A stretch of 64,000 nucleotides of DNA from Nocardia fusca NBRC 14340 (GTDB lineage Bacteria; Actinomycetota; Actinomycetes; Mycobacteriales; Mycobacteriaceae): positions 558,001 through 622,000 of the forward strand of contig NZ_BDCU01000017.1 in NCBI RefSeq assembly GCF_001618425.1, written 5' to 3'. The notes beneath the pieces were generated by a model. That model had not been told where the DNA came from and searched no databases. It saw nothing but the letters and a program-made list of their open reading frames with translations. Position numbers and translations under genes: made by a program. Position 1 is the first letter of the stretch; each line of letters opens with the position of its first letter. This document shows, piece by piece, positions 56,333-64,000 of this stretch.

Positions 56333-57247
56333 TCACCGGGCCGGGCAGGACCCGCCGGTGAATTCGCCCAGATGCTGTGAGATCAAGCCCGCCATCTCGT
56401 CGAGGAGATTCATGCCGTCGGAGAAGGTGCCCGAATCCGGTTGCGCGGCAAGCGCTATCGCCACCGAACCACCGTTGGCCGGTACCAGGCCGAACTGACG
56501 CACCAAATAGGCGCCGTCGGTGTCCGGCCCCCAGCCGCCCTTGAACTCGGCCGCCTCGAACGCCGAACCGAGACCCCACTGCTGAGTCGCACTGACCGAA
56601 CCCATCAACTGCACGACCTTGTCCGCCCCCGGAAGACAGGGCAGTTTCGAGGCGAACCGCACCTGGTCGGCGAGCGACCATTCGGACTGGCCGAACGACG
56701 AGTACTCCGCGCGCTTCGGCTTCTCGGCCACGACGGTGACACTGTCGCCGCCCTCGCGCAGCACCGCCTGCACCGATTGGGCGGCCTCTCGCGGGGTGCC
56801 CAGCGCGGACCACAGGCTGTCCGCGGCGGAGTTGTCCGACGCGGTGATGGCGGCCGAGACGGCGTAGGACCGACCGCCGGGATTCTTCCGTTCCGCGGCC
56901 ACCACCAGCGGGACCTTCATCGTCGACCAGGCGGGCCCGGTGGTCCATTTCCCCAGTCCGACGAACTGCGTACCGCCCACCGGCATGATCGCCAGACCCA
57001 GTTTTCCTTTCGCCGACTGCTCGAGCACCGTGAAATCGGCGGCCAGCGTGCCCGGAATGGTGATCGAGACCTTGCCGCCCGGCGCTTCGGCCGCCGCCTG
57101 GGTGATCGAGGTGGTCAGCGGACGTTTCTCGGGCTCGGAGCCGCAGGCCGAGGCGAAAGCCGCGACGAGCAGGCAGACGGTGACCGCGAGCAGGCGGCGA
57201 ACCGGTGGGAGTTCCCGTTTCTTATCGGCCGACACTTCTTTCCGCAT
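56333..57247 (-). CDS. Beta-lactamase-like serine hydrolase lipoprotein
   Basis: A 304-residue lipoprotein from ATG 57247. The signal is RRLLAVTVCLLVAAFASAC (lipobox Cys 35). Penicillin-binding-fold motifs are SxxK in AWSTMKVPL (Ser108, Lys111) and SxN in ASDNSAAD (137-139); a clear KTG equivalent is replaced by KGGWG. This suggests a class A beta-lactamase-like protein, perhaps a DD-peptidase relative rather than a resistance enzyme. It lies 88 bases upstream of pfkA on the same strand. Confidence 0.75.
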   Translation of the reverse strand: MRKEVSADKKRELPPVRRLLAVTVCLLVAAFASACGSEPEKRPLTTSITQAAAEAPGGKVSITIPGTLAADFTVLEQSAKGKLGLAIMPVGGTQFVGLGKWTTGPAWSTMKVPLVVAAERKNPGGRSYAVSAAITASDNSAADSLWSALGTPREAAQSVQAVLREGGDSVTVVAEKPKRAEYSSFGQSEWSLADQVRFASKLPCLPGADKVVQLMGSVSATQQWGLGSAFEAAEFKGGWGPDTDGAYLVRQFGLVPANGGSVAIALAAQPDSGTFSDGMNLLDEMAGLISQHLGEFTGGSCPAR

Positions 57248-57381
57248 GGCTCTTGTGATCTCCCACAGTCCCGATGATTCGTACCCGGTCGGAAAACCGT
57301 ACTCCATCGGCGGCCCCGGCCCGGCCCGGATGAGCCCGCCGAACCGGCGATCGAGTGCCCGATTCCGCGTCGACCGGCAGG

Positions 57382-59769
57382 TCAGTAGAGGTAGACGATG
57401 GCATTGTTCCCACCCCGGCAGGTGACCACACCGTCCGCGGCGACGCATTCGAGCGTGTAGGCCTGACCGGTCACCGGACTGGTGGCCTCCACGGAGACCG
57501 GATCGCCTTCGGCGGAGACCACGGTGGGATCGAGGTAGGCCTGCCGGACCGCCTCGGCGAATTCGCAACTGGTCACCGCGGTCCCGGTTGCCGCCGCGCC
57601 GTATTCGGAGCCGCCCGACTCCGCCCCCGAGCAGGGCTGGGCGCCCGCGGGCAGATCGGCCCGGCGCGTGGTGGTGGTCGCCGAGGTGGTGGTGCTGGTG
57701 CGCGCGGACGTGGTGGTGGAGGGTTCGGCGCTGCTACCGGCCGCGGAGGTCTGTTCTGGCGCCGAGGTGGTGACGGCGCCGGTGGTATCGGCGGCGCCCG
57801 TGGTTTCTTCGCCGCCGGAGCCGCCGAGGAACTGGATCCCGAGGACCGCGAGGACGACCACCACCGCGAACACCCCGACACCGGTCAGTATCGGAACGAC
57901 TCTGGAACGTTCGCCGCCGGGGGCTGCGTCGCGTCCCCGCGCGTTCGCGGCGTAACTGTCGCGATAGCCGGCCTCGTAGGCGGCCGCGTAGGAGTCGGCC
58001 GGGGGTGGGCCGGGATCGTCGGCCCGGTAGCCGTAGTGGTCGCCCGGAGCCGGAGCGTCGTAGCGGCCGGGCGGTTCGGACGGCGGGTACTGCGGCGGGT
58101 AGGCACGACCCGACTCGTCGGCGGAATAGGCGAGCTCCGGAGGCTCCTGCTCCACTTGCTGATAGGCCCGGGTCGCGTCCCCGGCGGAGTAGGCGAGTCC
58201 CGCGGGCGCCTCGTCCACCGGCCGGTAGGCATGCGTCGCCTCCTCGGCAGAGTAGGCGAGCCCCGACGAAGCCTGATCCACCGGCTGATACGCCCGGGTC
58301 GCCTCCTCGGCGGAGTAGGCGAGTCCCGCAGGCTCCTGATCCACCGGCTGATACGCCCGGGTCGCCTCCTCGGCGGAATAGGCGAGCCCCGCAGGCTCCT
58401 GGTCCACCGGCTGGTAGGCGCGCGTCGCGGCCTCGGCAGAGTAAGGCGCGGGCGCCTCGTCCGCCGGTTGGAAGACACGGGTGGTCTCCTCGGCCCCGGG
58501 AAGCGGATAGCCGGGTTCACCGTAGATGCGGGTCGCCTGATCGTGCGGGTAGAAATCCGCCACCGGCATGCCCCCGGTCGCGGGCGCCGGATTCTCGTAC
58601 TGTGACGGATCGGCGGCCGGGTGCAACTGCTCGTTCTGGTAGAGGTGCGCATCCGGGAACGGCCGGATACCGCCGGCCGGGGCCTCGGGTTCGGCGGCGG
58701 GATCGTCGGCCGGTAGCGGCGTGAACTCGGTTTCGGTGGGCCGGAACGAGGTCGGGTCGCCAGGGATGATCGCGGGCAGTGTGGTGGCCGGGTCCGGCGC
58801 GTCCTCGTCACGCGGCAGCCGGACCACCAGGGTGGGAATGCCGCCGGTCGGTGGCGCGGACGGACTCGGCACACCGGGAGTAACGGGTAATTCGCCGGAC
58901 CGCGGCTCCGGCCCGGCGGGATACGGGGAGCGCGCCGGGGAGTTCAGCGCGGTACGGGCAGCTACAGCTAGTTCACCTGCGGTAGCGAAACGCTCGTGCG
59001 GATCCTTGGCCATACCCCATGCGATCACATCATCGAGCGCGGCCGGTAATCCGGTTCGCTGCACACTTGCTCGCGGCGGTGGTTCGGTCAGATGCGAGCG
59101 GATCAACACACCCACACTGCTCGTCGGGAAAGGCGTCGCACCGGTGAGGCATTCGTGCAGCACACAGGCCAGGGAGTAGATATCGGCGCGCGAGGTCACC
59201 GGGCCGCTGTCGAACCGCTCCGGCGCCATGTAGGTATAGGAACCGATCGCCACACCCGCCTGGGTCACCCCGGTATCACTCTCGTGGCGGGCGATCCCGA
59301 AATCGGCCAGATAGGCGAAGTCGGCCGGGGTGACGAGAATATTCGCCGGTTTCACATCGCGGTGCACCAGACCGCCCTCGTGCGCGGCGTCCAGCGCGGC
59401 GGCGATCTGCTCGATCACGCTCACCGCCCGCTGCGGACTCAGCGGCCCCTCCACCTGCAACAGTGCCCGCAGGTCGATGCCCTGCACCAGGCGCATATCG
59501 ATGAACAGGCGGCCGTCGATGACACCCCAGTCGTGGATCGGGATGATGTGCGGTTCGGCGAGACGGGCCGCGGCCTGCGATTCCCGGCGGAACCGGATCT
59601 GGTACTCGGGGTCGCCGGCGAGCGCGTCGGAGAGCAGTTTGAGCGCGACGACCCGCTCCTTCACGGTGTCGTAGGCCTCGTAGACCTCGCCCATCCCGCC
59701 TTTACCCAGCAGTGAGCGCAGCTCATAGGGACCGAACCACCGACCGACTTCGGAGCCAGGCGCCTGCAC
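57382..59769 (-). CDS. Membrane Ser/Thr protein kinase (PknB-like) with tandem repeats
   Basis: A 795-residue kinase from GTG 59769 (AGAGGA upstream). Kinase motifs are LGKGGMGEVYEA (glycine loop, 22-33), VALK (Lys44), HRDVKPAN (136-143), DFG (156-158) and APER (182-185). A long cytosolic linker holds about five 21-residue repeats (consensus AYSAEEATRAYQPVDQEPAGL) rich in Thr and Tyr. One membrane helix, VVPILTGVGVFAVVVVLAVL, near 625-645, precedes a Ser/Thr-rich stalk and a small four-Cys extracellular domain ending GGNNAIVYLY. It probably senses an envelope signal; no PASTA repeats. Confidence 0.9.
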   Translation of the reverse strand: MQAPGSEVGRWFGPYELRSLLGKGGMGEVYEAYDTVKERVVALKLLSDALAGDPEYQIRFRRESQAAARLAEPHIIPIHDWGVIDGRLFIDMRLVQGIDLRALLQVEGPLSPQRAVSVIEQIAAALDAAHEGGLVHRDVKPANILVTPADFAYLADFGIARHESDTGVTQAGVAIGSYTYMAPERFDSGPVTSRADIYSLACVLHECLTGATPFPTSSVGVLIRSHLTEPPPRASVQRTGLPAALDDVIAWGMAKDPHERFATAGELAVAARTALNSPARSPYPAGPEPRSGELPVTPGVPSPSAPPTGGIPTLVVRLPRDEDAPDPATTLPAIIPGDPTSFRPTETEFTPLPADDPAAEPEAPAGGIRPFPDAHLYQNEQLHPAADPSQYENPAPATGGMPVADFYPHDQATRIYGEPGYPLPGAEETTRVFQPADEAPAPYSAEAATRAYQPVDQEPAGLAYSAEEATRAYQPVDQEPAGLAYSAEEATRAYQPVDQASSGLAYSAEEATHAYRPVDEAPAGLAYSAGDATRAYQQVEQEPPELAYSADESGRAYPPQYPPSEPPGRYDAPAPGDHYGYRADDPGPPPADSYAAAYEAGYRDSYAANARGRDAAPGGERSRVVPILTGVGVFAVVVVLAVLGIQFLGGSGGEETTGAADTTGAVTTSAPEQTSAAGSSAEPSTTTSARTSTTTSATTTTRRADLPAGAQPCSGAESGGSEYGAAATGTAVTSCEFAEAVRQAYLDPTVVSAEGDPVSVEATSPVTGQAYTLECVAADGVVTCRGGNNAIVYLY
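58092..58460 (-). repeat. 63-bp tandem repeats in the kinase linker
   Basis: Units begin at 58155, 58218, 58281, 58344 and 58407, exactly 63 bp apart, plus degenerate flanks. Each encodes 21 residues with ATRAYQPV-like cores. Neighbouring copies are nearly identical, suggesting recent expansion by slippage or recombination. Confidence 0.85.
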
Positions 59770-59833
59770 CCGTCCATCCTCTCCACACGCGGGCACCGTC
59801 TCAGCCGGCCGCGGATCGCACCCGGGCTGCCCG

Positions 59834-60520
59834 TCAGACCCTGGATTGTCCCGGGGAGACCACACCGTGGTCAAACGCGTAGACGATGGCCGCCGCGCGG
59901 TCACGCACGCCCAGCTTCCCGAAGATATGACCCACATGGGATTTCACGGTCACCTCGGAGATTCCGAGCGCGTGGGCGATTTCACTGTTGGCCCGGCCGC
60001 GGCCGATCAGAGCCAGGACCTCGCGTTCCCGGGAGGTCAACTCGACGGCCACCGTGGACGCGGCCGGGGCGGCGGCGGTACTGCGATAGGTGGACAGCAC
60101 CCGCCCGGTGACAGCGGGGTCGAGCCAGGCGCCGCCGGCGGCGACGGTGCGGACGGCGCGGATCAGGTCCTCGGCGGGGGAATCCTTGAGCAGGAACCCG
60201 GCCGCGCCCACACGCAGCGCACCGGACAGCAGCTGGTCGTCGTCGAAGGTGGTGAGAACGAGTACCGGGGGTTCGGGAGCGCGGGCGCGCAACATACGGG
60301 TGGCCTCGATACCGCCGACCCGTTTCATCCGCAGATCCATCAGCACGATATCGGGGCTGTGCGCGGCGACCGCCGCGAGCACCTCGTCACCGTCGGCGCA
60401 TTCGCTGATCCGGAAACCGTCGCGCCGCCGCAGAATGCGCCGCAACCCACCGCGGACCAGTTCCTGATCATCGGCGATCAGCACCTCGACCGCCTGCGGG
60501 TCACCGTCGGCCCCCCGCAT
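59834..60520 (-). CDS. LuxR/NarL-type response regulator
   Basis: A 228-residue response regulator. The receiver has ADDQELVRGGL, phospho-acceptor Asp62 in VLMDLRM, and VLTTFDDDQ with LLKDSPAEDL at the end. The HTH is LTSREREVLALIGRGRAN and ISEVTVKSHVGHIFGKL. The ATG 60520 overlaps, as TGATG, the stop of an upstream 22-codon micro-ORF, whose Shine-Dalgarno AAGGAG lies inside it. The kinase gene upstream is its likely partner. Confidence 0.92.
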   Translation of the reverse strand: MRGADGDPQAVEVLIADDQELVRGGLRRILRRRDGFRISECADGDEVLAAVAAHSPDIVLMDLRMKRVGGIEATRMLRARAPEPPVLVLTTFDDDQLLSGALRVGAAGFLLKDSPAEDLIRAVRTVAAGGAWLDPAVTGRVLSTYRSTAAAPAASTVAVELTSREREVLALIGRGRANSEIAHALGISEVTVKSHVGHIFGKLGVRDRAAAIVYAFDHGVVSPGQSRV

Positions 60521-60588
60521 CAGGATGACTCCTTCGGAGCAGTTTCATGCGGTCCGCGGAGGCCGCAGCGGAGGCGGAGGTATCGCAT
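60520..60588 (-). CDS. Micro-ORF, third, coupled to the response regulator
   Basis: A 22-codon peptide identical to the second. Its TGA overlaps the regulator ATG by one base, so regulator translation should depend on ribosomes leaving this ORF or on the AAGGAG inside it. Confidence 0.45.
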   Translation of the reverse strand: MRYLRLRCGLRGPHETAPKESS

Positions 60589-60656
60589 CAGGATGACTCC
60601 TTCGGAGCAGTTTCATGCGGTCCGCGGAGGCCGCAGCGGAGGCGGAGGTATCGCAT
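60588..60656 (-). CDS. Micro-ORF, second of three
   Basis: A 22-codon peptide beginning MRYLRLRCGLRG and ending KESS, identical to the third copy. Its start overlaps the stop of the first (TGATG) and its own AAGGAG serves the next ORF. Confidence 0.45.
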   Translation of the reverse strand: MRYLRLRCGLRGPHETAPKESS

Positions 60657-60727
60657 CAGGATGACTCCTTCGGAGCAGTTTCATGCGGTCCGCGGAAGCC
60701 GTAGTGGAGGCGGAGGTATCGCATCAT
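60656..60727 (-). CDS. Micro-ORF, first of three in the chain
   Basis: A 23-codon peptide from ATG 60727 with GGGAGGA about 4 bases upstream (a second ATG follows directly). It begins MMRYLRLHYGFRG and ends KESS. It is the most divergent copy and likely the ancestral one. Its TGA overlaps the start of the second micro-ORF. Confidence 0.5.
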   Translation of the reverse strand: MMRYLRLHYGFRGPHETAPKESS

Positions 60728-60848
60728 GGTTCCTCCCATGGGTTCGCGGTCGCCGCCGGCGGTGGATCCGCACCCGGTCGACCGGTCGTCGTCGGTGCCC
60801 GACCGCCCGCGCCGGGCGGCCCGCGTCGCTCTGCCCGCCCGCAGCCTC

Positions 60849-62327
60849 TCATGCCGGACGCGGTTCGTCGCCGCGGCCGGGGCCCGGATCGTGGTCGGCG
60901 ATGATCTCCGAGATCGGACAGCGGAGTCGGTCCCGGCTCGGGGCCGCGGCGCCCGCGGGCCGCTCGTCCAGCGGGAATTCCGCGCGTACGATCCACCCGC
61001 CGGCCTCCGGACCGACCCGGATACGACCGCCCAGCCCGTCGGACCGGTGCCGCATACCCGCGACCCCGGTCCCCCGGCCGAGTTGCGGGGGCAGGCCGCG
61101 GGGGATCGTATTGTGCACGCGTACGACGGCCGAGCGGGCGTCCACGGCCACCTTCAGCTCCACATCCGCGCCCGGGGCGTGTTTGGCGATATTGGCCAGC
61201 GATTCCTGGCAGATGCGATAGAGCGCCAGCCCGACCGCCGCCGACACCCCGGACAGATCGCCGGTGAACCGCCGGTGCACCGTGAGGCCGGCGTTGACGA
61301 AGTCGTCGACGAGGGCGGGGATATCGCCGGCGCCCGGTTCGACCCCGGCCGCCGAGGGCACCGAATCCAGCAGGCCGACCGTGCGCCGGATATCGGCCAT
61401 GGCCTGGCGGCCCAGTCGTTCCGCGTCGACGAGGGCGTCGGCCGCCTCGTCCACATCGCGATCGGAGGTCAGTGCGTGCCGGGCGGCCGTCACGTGCAGC
61501 AGGGTCACGGTGAGCGAATGGGCGATGACATCGTGTACTTCGCGTGCGATCCGGTTGCGTTCGGCGGCCGCGGCCTGCGCGGCGCGCGCGCTCTGGTTCT
61601 CCCTTTCCTGGTACAGGAACAGGCGCTGATACTGCAGCATCACCCCCACCAGCCAGCCGAGCAGGATACCGAGCGCGTACATGGGGAAACCGGTACGCAG
61701 CGAGTGATCGCCCCACAGTGCCTCCCCGACGAAGGCGAAGGCGAGCAGTTCGGCCGCGGCGACAACCGCCAGCAGGACGCTCAGCCGCTTCGGTGCGATC
61801 GCCGCGATCTCGGCGATACCGACCATCAGCACGAAGGGCGCGAAATCGGAGTCCACCGGCTGGACGAAGAACAGCGCGGCCGCGATCAACGTGGCGGCGA
61901 ACAGCGGCAGCGGTCGCGGCACGATCCCGAACAGCACGTAGATCGGGCCGGAGGCGAACAGCAGCACCAGCGCGATCACCGGCAGTGCGGTGGGGAAGTA
62001 CTCGTGCCGCTGCAGACAGGCCACCACACCGATGACGAAGAACGCCAGATCGGTGAACAGCACGACCTTGGGCGGATAGTCGAAGGGCAGTTCGCGCAGC
62101 GGGTACGGGGCCCCGGGGAGCAGTTTCGCCAGCACAGCGCGCAGCCGGCGGCGGCTTCGGGCCCACCGTCCGGGCCGGACCGCCGCTCCCACTCGATCCG
62201 GGGCCGGGTCCGTCGTCGTGGCCGACGGATCCGGGGCGTCCGGATCGGATCCGCCCACCGCGCCACCGCTCACCGGCCGCGCACGGTCCCCCGCGGCGGC
62301 AACCGGTGTGAGGCGGCTCTCACTCAT
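60849..62327 (-). CDS. NarL-type sensor histidine kinase
   Basis: A 492-residue kinase from ATG 62327. A ~85-residue Pro/Asp-rich cytosolic head precedes about five membrane helices (90-235), for example VVLFTDLAFFVIGVVACL and YALGILLGWLVGVMLQY. The HisKA_3 box is IAREVHDVIAHSL with His265. The HATPase has SLANIAKHAPGADVE (N-box) and GTGVAGMRHRSDGLGG. It should phosphorylate the regulator encoded downstream beyond the 68-bp repeats. Signal unknown; the short loops suggest sensing within the membrane. Confidence 0.9.
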   Translation of the reverse strand: MSESRLTPVAAAGDRARPVSGGAVGGSDPDAPDPSATTTDPAPDRVGAAVRPGRWARSRRRLRAVLAKLLPGAPYPLRELPFDYPPKVVLFTDLAFFVIGVVACLQRHEYFPTALPVIALVLLFASGPIYVLFGIVPRPLPLFAATLIAAALFFVQPVDSDFAPFVLMVGIAEIAAIAPKRLSVLLAVVAAAELLAFAFVGEALWGDHSLRTGFPMYALGILLGWLVGVMLQYQRLFLYQERENQSARAAQAAAAERNRIAREVHDVIAHSLTVTLLHVTAARHALTSDRDVDEAADALVDAERLGRQAMADIRRTVGLLDSVPSAAGVEPGAGDIPALVDDFVNAGLTVHRRFTGDLSGVSAAVGLALYRICQESLANIAKHAPGADVELKVAVDARSAVVRVHNTIPRGLPPQLGRGTGVAGMRHRSDGLGGRIRVGPEAGGWIVRAEFPLDERPAGAAAPSRDRLRCPISEIIADHDPGPGRGDEPRPA

Positions 62328-62519
62328 CTGTCCAGGGTAAGCACCCCCGGCGCCGCTCGGCATCCTGCTACGGCCGGTTCCCGGCTCCGACCACGGTAGG
62401 ACAGCGATTCACATCCACGGCACGACGATTTACCGGCGCCGGATTCCTAACGTGGAACACGAGGTCGCCGAACCACCGGGCCGGCGAAAACCAGGCCCCC
62501 GACCGAAAGGGCTCGGATC

Positions 62520-62825
62520 ATGTCTTGGGAAGATCAGCACCTGCGCACCGAGATCCTGCACACCGTCCTCGACCGGGCTGCCCACGATCCGGCGCGACCG
62601 GACCTCTTCGACGACATCCCGCACCTCGACCGTCTGTTCGGCGGCCCGCAGGGAGTACTTGCGGCGCTGCGCTATCGGTGGAACATTCATCTGGACGCCA
62701 AGCTGGAGCTCGACCCGGGCCGCTGCTGGACCGCCGAAGAGGCCCGGCTCGAGCTGGCGACCGAACAACCCGTGCTCTACGCGGTTCTCGACGCGCGCAC
62801 GGCGTCACCCGTGCCGGTGGCCTGA
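62520..62825 (+). CDS. Small hypothetical protein
   Basis: A 101-residue soluble protein from ATG 62520, with AAAGGG upstream. It is helical in the first half (HLRTEILHTVLDRAAHDPAR, LDRLFGGPQGVLAALRYRW) and ends ARLELATEQPVLYAVLDAR. No family recognised. It is followed after 46 bases by the ABC ATPase gene and may be co-transcribed with it. Confidence 0.65.
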   Translation: MSWEDQHLRTEILHTVLDRAAHDPARPDLFDDIPHLDRLFGGPQGVLAALRYRWNIHLDAKLELDPGRCWTAEEARLELATEQPVLYAVLDARTASPVPVA

Positions 62826-62871
62826 CCGGGCCGCGCGGACCGACCGAACATCCGTGGAAGACGGGGTGGCG

Positions 62872-63585
62872 ATGACGCAGCCGGCGATGCTGGAACTGAC
62901 CGATGTGGTGAAGGAGTACCGGGTCGGCGAACAACCGGTCCGAGCGCTCGACAGTATCGATCTGCGGCTGGAGGCCGGCGAATTCACCGCGGTGATCGGG
63001 CCGTCCGGATCGGGGAAGAGCACCCTGCTGCATATGCTCGGCGCGCTGGACCGCCCCGATTCCGGGTCGATCCGCTTCCAGGGCGACGAGATCGGCGATC
63101 TGGACGAGGAGCGGCAGTCGGAGTTCCGCCGCCACCGGGTGGGCTTCGTGTTCCAGTTCTTCAATCTGCTGCCCACGCTGACGGCCTGGGAGAACGTGGC
63201 CGTTCCGAAACTGCTGGACGGTACCGGGCTCCGGAAGGCCCGGCCGCGGGCGCTGGAACTGCTCGACCGGGTCGGGCTGGCGTCCCGTGCCGAACACCGG
63301 CCGGCCGAATTGTCCGGCGGCCAGATGCAGCGGGTCGCGGTGGCCCGCGCGCTGATCATGGACCCGCCGCTCATCCTGGCCGACGAGCCCACCGGCAATC
63401 TCGATTCGAAGACCGGCGCGTCGATCCTCGAACTGCTGGCCGGGGTGGCCGGATCCGGCAACTCGGTGGTGATGGTGACCCACGACCGGGGCGCGGTCGA
63501 CTACTGCGATCGGGTCGTCACCCTCGGCGACGGCCGGATCGGCGCCGACGAACGCACCACGGCCCGGCGCACCGTCGACGCCTGA
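62872..63585 (+). CDS. ABC transporter ATP-binding protein, MacB/LolD-like
   Basis: A 237-residue ABC ATPase from ATG 62872. It has Walker A GPSGSGKST, the Q-loop FVFQFFNLLPTLTAWENV, signature LSGGQMQRVAVARAL, Walker B LILADEPTGNLDSKTG and the H-loop VTHD. The FNLLPTLTAWENV pattern is that of MacB/LolD-type exporters that pair with FtsX-like permeases. No permease gene follows: the next gene is convergent. The partner is either elsewhere or lost. Confidence 0.88.
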   Translation: MTQPAMLELTDVVKEYRVGEQPVRALDSIDLRLEAGEFTAVIGPSGSGKSTLLHMLGALDRPDSGSIRFQGDEIGDLDEERQSEFRRHRVGFVFQFFNLLPTLTAWENVAVPKLLDGTGLRKARPRALELLDRVGLASRAEHRPAELSGGQMQRVAVARALIMDPPLILADEPTGNLDSKTGASILELLAGVAGSGNSVVMVTHDRGAVDYCDRVVTLGDGRIGADERTTARRTVDA

Positions 63586-63609
63586 CAGCCACCCGCCGCA
63601 CGGCGGCGC

Positions 63610-64000
63610 TCACAGTGGGGCGGCCGACCACCACCGGTCGATATCGCCGCGGGCTCCCGCACCCCAGTAGCGGACGAACAACAGCGAATTGCTCCGCGGC
63701 GAATCGGTTCTGGCACCGAAACCGACCACCATGTTCGCGGTGGATCGGCCCCGATCGCCGGGTTCCTCCCACAGATGCGCGGTATAGGGTTCCCCACTCT
63801 TGGCACCGGAGACCGAATCGTGCGGCGGCAGGCTCTCGATCACCTCCATGGTGTCCTCGGCATCCGGGTAGGTGATGATCGTGTAGTCGAGCCGGGTGGC
63901 CTCCAGCGAGCGCTGCCGGCAGTCCCAGATCGATTCCCACGGACGGGTTTCCAAGACCTCGTCGAAGACCGGCACCACCTCGAGTATCGGGATCTGGTCA
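63610..64000 (-). CDS. Hypothetical protein, 5' partial
   Basis: About 129 codons; the frame stays open to the window edge (DQIPILEVVPVFDEVLETRP), so the start is outside. Segments include LDYTIITYPDAEDTMEVIES and ANMVVGFGARTDSPRSNSLL, ending RGDIDRWWSAAPL. There is no membrane segment in the visible part and the family is not recognised. Confidence 0.6.
   Translation of the reverse strand, partial: DQIPILEVVPVFDEVLETRPWESIWDCRQRSLEATRLDYTIITYPDAEDTMEVIESLPPHDSVSGAKSGEPYTAHLWEEPGDRGRSTANMVVGFGARTDSPRSNSLLFVRYWGAGARGDIDRWWSAAPL

Larger units (their letters stand above)
60518..60721 (-). repeat. Three tandem 68-bp repeats between kinase and regulator genes
   Basis: Units start at 60518, 60586 and 60654. 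The first two are identical; the third differs at a few positions. Each unit equals one translational cassette: AAGGAG, 8-base spacer, ATG, 22 codons, TGA overlapping the next ATG by one base. Because 23 codons minus the shared base is 68, the period matches the coupling geometry exactly. Confidence 0.9.

Noticed and set aside
60518..60721. CRISPR array
   Set aside because: The 68-bp units are contiguous with no unique spacers and have translational structure.
60726..62399. 557-codon plus-strand ORF opposite the histidine kinase
   Set aside because: Antisense of a gene with clear HisKA and HATPase motifs.

Overview
The window is high-GC actinobacterial DNA, most likely from a Nocardia or a close relative. 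It carries type VII secretion accessory genes (EspG, PPE-like and WXG-type proteins). It also carries a DUF5753/DUF397 regulator pair and an ilvC-ilvN-ilvB / PH-domain protein / DoxX / LppZ-like / gatB / pfkA neighbourhood that matches, from memory, the order around Rv3001c-Rv3010c of Mycobacterium tuberculosis. No rRNA, tRNA or CRISPR array was seen.

Layout. (1) 1-2748: a CPBP-type membrane protease (5' end outside the window) and an overlapping histidine kinase/response regulator pair. (2) 2749-21796: an accessory island. After about 1 kb of decayed sequence, seven co-directional genes (3781-19132), joined by ATGA/GTGA overlaps except for one 136-bp gap, encode: a sacsin-like GHKL ATPase fused to an SF2 helicase; a NERD nuclease fused to an SF1 helicase; a DrmA-type helicase; a DrmB-type DUF1998 protein; an HTH protein with a second GHKL ATPase; a protein of unknown family; and a DUF6339-like protein. 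Two convergent cytosine-C5 methyltransferase genes follow (19101-21415). One keeps the catalytic cysteine; the other has arginine in its place. The right edge is a truncated transposase. I read this as a DISARM-related anti-phage system that lacks the usual phospholipase-D (DrmC) gene and has several parts not in the textbook DISARM set. (3) 21921-29224: an orphan type VII secretion substrate module in two divergent arms, with lipoproteins. (4) 29311-31551: a DUF5753 regulator with its DUF397 partner and a divergent two-gene unit.

(5) 31793-37754: hydrolases and small regulators. A TetR gene and a divergent hydrolase share two palindromic operators, and an HxlR gene is divergent from a Rid-family gene. 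(6) 37946-44512: branched-chain amino acid synthesis. ilvB-ilvN-ilvC lie behind a 17-residue Leu-Val-Ile leader peptide and an intrinsic terminator, and ilvD reads the other way. (7) 44582-48689: DoxX, an LppZ-like lipoprotein, an atypical SDR, a broken VapBC pair and a small secreted protein. (8) 48695-49818: an IS5-type element with perfect ends but a dead transposase. (9) 49938-57247: a hydrolase, a PadR/GyrI-like pair, gatB, a lipoprotein hydrolase, pfkA and a beta-lactamase-like lipoprotein. (10) 57382-62327: a membrane Ser/Thr kinase with 21-residue tandem repeats, then a two-component pair. Between that kinase and regulator sit three tandem 68-bp units, each forming a complete micro-cistron with its own Shine-Dalgarno and TGATG coupling. 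(11) 62520-64000: a small protein, a lone ABC ATPase and a partial gene.

The two most interesting signals are the DISARM-related island with its paired active and cysteine-less methyltransferases, and the chain of translationally coupled micro-cistrons ahead of the response regulator at 60520. All family assignments come from reading motifs; no database search was run.
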